Shown: positions 5,833 through 7,195 of the stretch, in pieces
How the letters are laid out: the number at the start of each line of letters is the position of its first letter
How positions within the stretch are numbered: the first letter of the stretch is position 1
Assembly (NCBI GenBank): GCA_937930495.1
Contig: CALGKL010000016.1
Coordinates: forward strand, 1 to 7,195
Reading direction: 5' to 3'
Length of the DNA: 7,195 bases
Source of the DNA: an uncultured Gloeocapsa sp.
Lineage (GTDB): Bacteria; Cyanobacteriota; Cyanobacteriia; Cyanobacteriales; Gloeocapsaceae
Notes under the pieces: generated by a model
The model's database searches: none
Told to the model about the DNA's origin: nothing
The model's input: the letters and a program-made list of their open reading frames with translations, nothing else
Translations under genes and position numbers: made by a program

Positions 5833-6849
5833 ATGTCAAGATGGCATATTCTGCATTTAGTAGGATCAGCTGAAAATGATTTTTATACCAGTTTATCTCG
5901 TCTCTACGCTCAAGAATCCCTGACCGCTTTCGCTGATCACCCTAACTATAAATTCTCGATCGCTTACGTTACACCGGATCGTCTCTGGCGTTTTCCTCCT
6001 TCTCTAACTCAGGAAGATATTGCTAACTCTCCTCCGCTTCTGATTACAGAGGCGATCGCCTATTTGATGAGTTTGAAGATCGACTTTGTCTTACCCCAGA
6101 TGTTTTGTCTTCCCGGGATGACCCAATATCGCTCTCTGTTAGACTTATTAAAGATCCCCTATATTGGCAACAATCCTGAAACTATGGCGATAACCGCCCA
6201 TAAGGCTAAGGCTAAAGCCATTGTAGCTAGTGCAGGGGTAAAAGTCCCTTTCTCGGAATTACTCCGTTTAGGAGATATCCCCACTCTCCTCCCACCAGTA
6301 GTGATTAAACCCGCTAATGCTGATAATTCACTAGGTGTAACTCTAGTTAGAGATGTGGCTGAGTATGAGATCGCCCTGACAAACGCTTTTAACTATTCCC
6401 AAGAAGTGTTAGTAGAAGAATATATCGAACTTGGTCGAGAAGTTAGGTGTGGTGTTATCGTTAAGGATGGTTCATTATTAGCTTTACCTTTAGAAGAATA
6501 TTTAGTCAATCCCCAAGATAAACCAATTCGTAGTTACGCTGATAAACTCAAACAAACCGACGATGGGGATTTAATTCTTACCGCTAAAGATAACATCAAA
6601 GCTTGGATCGTTAGTTCTGATGATCCGATTACAACTACTGTACAAGCTGTAGCTAAACAATGTCATCAAGCCTTGGGTTGTCGTCATTATAGTCTTTTTG
6701 ACTTTCGCATTGATCCCCAAGGTCAACCCTGGTTTCTAGAAGCAGGTTTATATTGTTCCTTTGCACCTAAAAGCGTTATTCCTACTATGGCAAAAGTCGC
6801 CGGAATATCTCTAGATGAGTTATTGCTAATTATGCTCAACCCCAGGTAA
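5833..6849 (+). CDS. mysD: MysD: D-Ala-D-Ala ligase-like ATP-grasp ligase for disubstituted MAAs
   Basis: A 338-residue ATP-grasp ligase that condenses mycosporine-glycine with a second amino acid, giving iminomycosporines such as shinorine (Ser) or porphyra-334 (Thr); which one cannot be told from sequence. E14 in GSAEND matches the D-Ala-binding Glu of Ddl. GMTQYRSLLDLLKIPYIGNN (95-114), K124, the ATP-binding VVIKPANADNSLGVT (156-170) and VEEYIELGREVRCGV (194-208) follow. The metal site includes D290 (LFDFRID) and E303 (FLEAGLYCSF). Ddl has Arg two residues before that Asp and Asn two after that Glu; here they are Leu288 and Gly305, consistent with a different amino-acid acceptor pocket. 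The GGGGGAGA run at the end of mysC gives a strong ribosome-binding site, and the 5-bp gap suggests translational coupling. It is the last clear gene of the operon; no terminator hairpin follows at once. Confidence 0.95.
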   Translation: MSRWHILHLVGSAENDFYTSLSRLYAQESLTAFADHPNYKFSIAYVTPDRLWRFPPSLTQEDIANSPPLLITEAIAYLMSLKIDFVLPQMFCLPGMTQYRSLLDLLKIPYIGNNPETMAITAHKAKAKAIVASAGVKVPFSELLRLGDIPTLLPPVVIKPANADNSLGVTLVRDVAEYEIALTNAFNYSQEVLVEEYIELGREVRCGVIVKDGSLLALPLEEYLVNPQDKPIRSYADKLKQTDDGDLILTAKDNIKAWIVSSDDPITTTVQAVAKQCHQALGCRHYSLFDFRIDPQGQPWFLEAGLYCSFAPKSVIPTMAKVAGISLDELLLIMLNPR

Positions 6850-6900
6850 ATATATCTTAGGTATTATTACTAGGGTTATAAATATAACATAGGAAAAATA

Positions 6901-6941
6901 TATTCTAAAAGTACTGATATGGACAAAAAACTATTCTAAAA
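6901..6941 (+). repeat. Direct repeat TATTCTAAAA, two copies 31 bp apart
   Basis: TATTCTAAAA occurs at 6901-6910 and again at 6932-6941, with partial agreement continuing into the next bases (shared A, TGA and A). The 31-bp period is close to three helical turns, so both copies would face the same side of the DNA. The second copy ends 3 bp before the -35 box at 6945, a usual place for activator binding sites. Confidence 0.45.
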
Positions 6942-6944
6942 ACA

Positions 6945-6973
6945 TTGACAAGATTTTCTAATAAATATATACA
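6945..6973 (+). promoter_or_regulatory. Near-consensus sigma-70-type promoter facing right
   Basis: TTGACA (6945-6950, perfect -35) and TATACA (6968-6973, 5 of 6 to the -10 consensus) are separated by exactly 17 nt. The start would fall near 6980. No gene begins within the following 210 bp, so the product is either a gene just beyond the window with a long leader or a small RNA. Confidence 0.55.
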
Positions 6974-7024
6974 ATAGGATAATAGGGAAGTATTTAGTTA
7001 AATTTCTTTGTTCTTAAATAATTT

Positions 7025-7050
7025 TAGTTCAGTTGATTACAAGTGAATTG
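7025..7050 (+). other. Imperfect hairpin in the leader of the orphan promoter
   Basis: TTCAGTTG (7028-7035) and CAAGTGAA (7040-7047) pair around the 4-nt loop ATTA with a single G-G mismatch. Three further weak pairs (G-U, A-U, U-G) can extend the stem to 7025 and 7050. It is followed by the CU-rich TCCTCCTCTCC (7050-7060), which is complementary to a Shine-Dalgarno. No U-tract follows, so it is not an intrinsic terminator. Confidence 0.3.
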
Positions 7051-7195
7051 TCCTCCTCTCCGTGGTTAAACATTATTAACTATGCTTAAAAAAATGAGGA
7101 TATTACAGCGATTATCTATTAAACATCAAAAACTCAAAACGAGTAAAAAGTAGCCAGACAAAGGCTTTATAGATTTTGGAGAAGAAGCTATCCCA

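Larger units (their letters stand above)
6850..7195. other. AT-rich intergenic region after mysD, no convincing gene
   Basis: These 346 bp contain no credible coding frame; the best small frame is 23 codons at 7082-7153 with no Shine-Dalgarno. What is visible is a 10-bp direct repeat, a near-consensus promoter facing right, an imperfect hairpin near 7025-7050 and a pyrimidine stretch TCCTCCTCTCC just after it. The right edge may lie in the leader of a gene beyond the window. Confidence 0.7.

Noticed and set aside
6875..6888. GTTATA/TATAAC palindrome 26 bp after mysD, considered as an operon terminator
   Set aside because: A very short AT-only stem with no U-tract after it; too weak to call a terminator.
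7082..7153. 23-codon frame (MLKKMRILQR and on) after mysD
   Set aside because: No Shine-Dalgarno, a Lys-rich composition expected from AT-rich DNA, and no similarity I recognise. It could be the end of a decayed element, but nothing else supports that.

Overview
This window comes from a cyanobacterium and carries a complete four-gene cluster for making mycosporine-like amino acids (MAAs), the small UV-absorbing sunscreen compounds. The cyanobacterial origin is supported by the gene content and by seven copies of the octamer GCGATCGC (HIP1), at 1020, 1104, 1890, 3119, 3342, 4351 and 6052. The DNA is moderately AT-rich. Codon usage looks similar across the genes, and nothing suggests recent transfer of the core cluster. 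Genus cannot be decided from the window.

Layout. Positions 1-667 (minus strand) hold the N-terminal part of a large beta-helix repeat protein that runs off the left edge. Positions 698-2098 (minus) encode a 12-helix MFS transporter of the phosphate:H+ symporter type. Its leader holds a possible 14-codon upstream ORF whose stop abuts the transporter ATG. Positions 2099-2287 are the divergent regulatory region. Positions 2288-6849 (plus) are mysA, mysB, mysC and mysD, in order and tightly packed (gaps of 11, 61 and 5 bp). Positions 6850-7195 are AT-rich and without a convincing gene, but contain a near-consensus promoter pointing right, preceded by a 10-bp direct repeat.

How the genes work together. 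MysA (a sedoheptulose 7-phosphate cyclase) makes desmethyl-4-deoxygadusol. MysB methylates it to 4-deoxygadusol. MysC (an ATP-grasp ligase) adds glycine to give mycosporine-glycine. MysD (a D-Ala-D-Ala ligase relative) attaches a second amino acid to give a disubstituted MAA of the shinorine/porphyra-334 type. There is no NRPS-like MysE in the window. This assignment rests on known mysABCD chemistry and on clear family motifs.

Less ordinary points. The substrate loop of MysA differs from the Anabaena enzyme as I recall it. A phosphate-symporter-like MFS gene is divergent from mysA. Small inverted repeats sit at several ribosome-binding regions of the operon. A hairpin between mysB and mysC looks like an intrinsic terminator when read on the minus strand. 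An orphan promoter follows mysD. The enzymes belong to a known pathway; I did not find an entirely new system.
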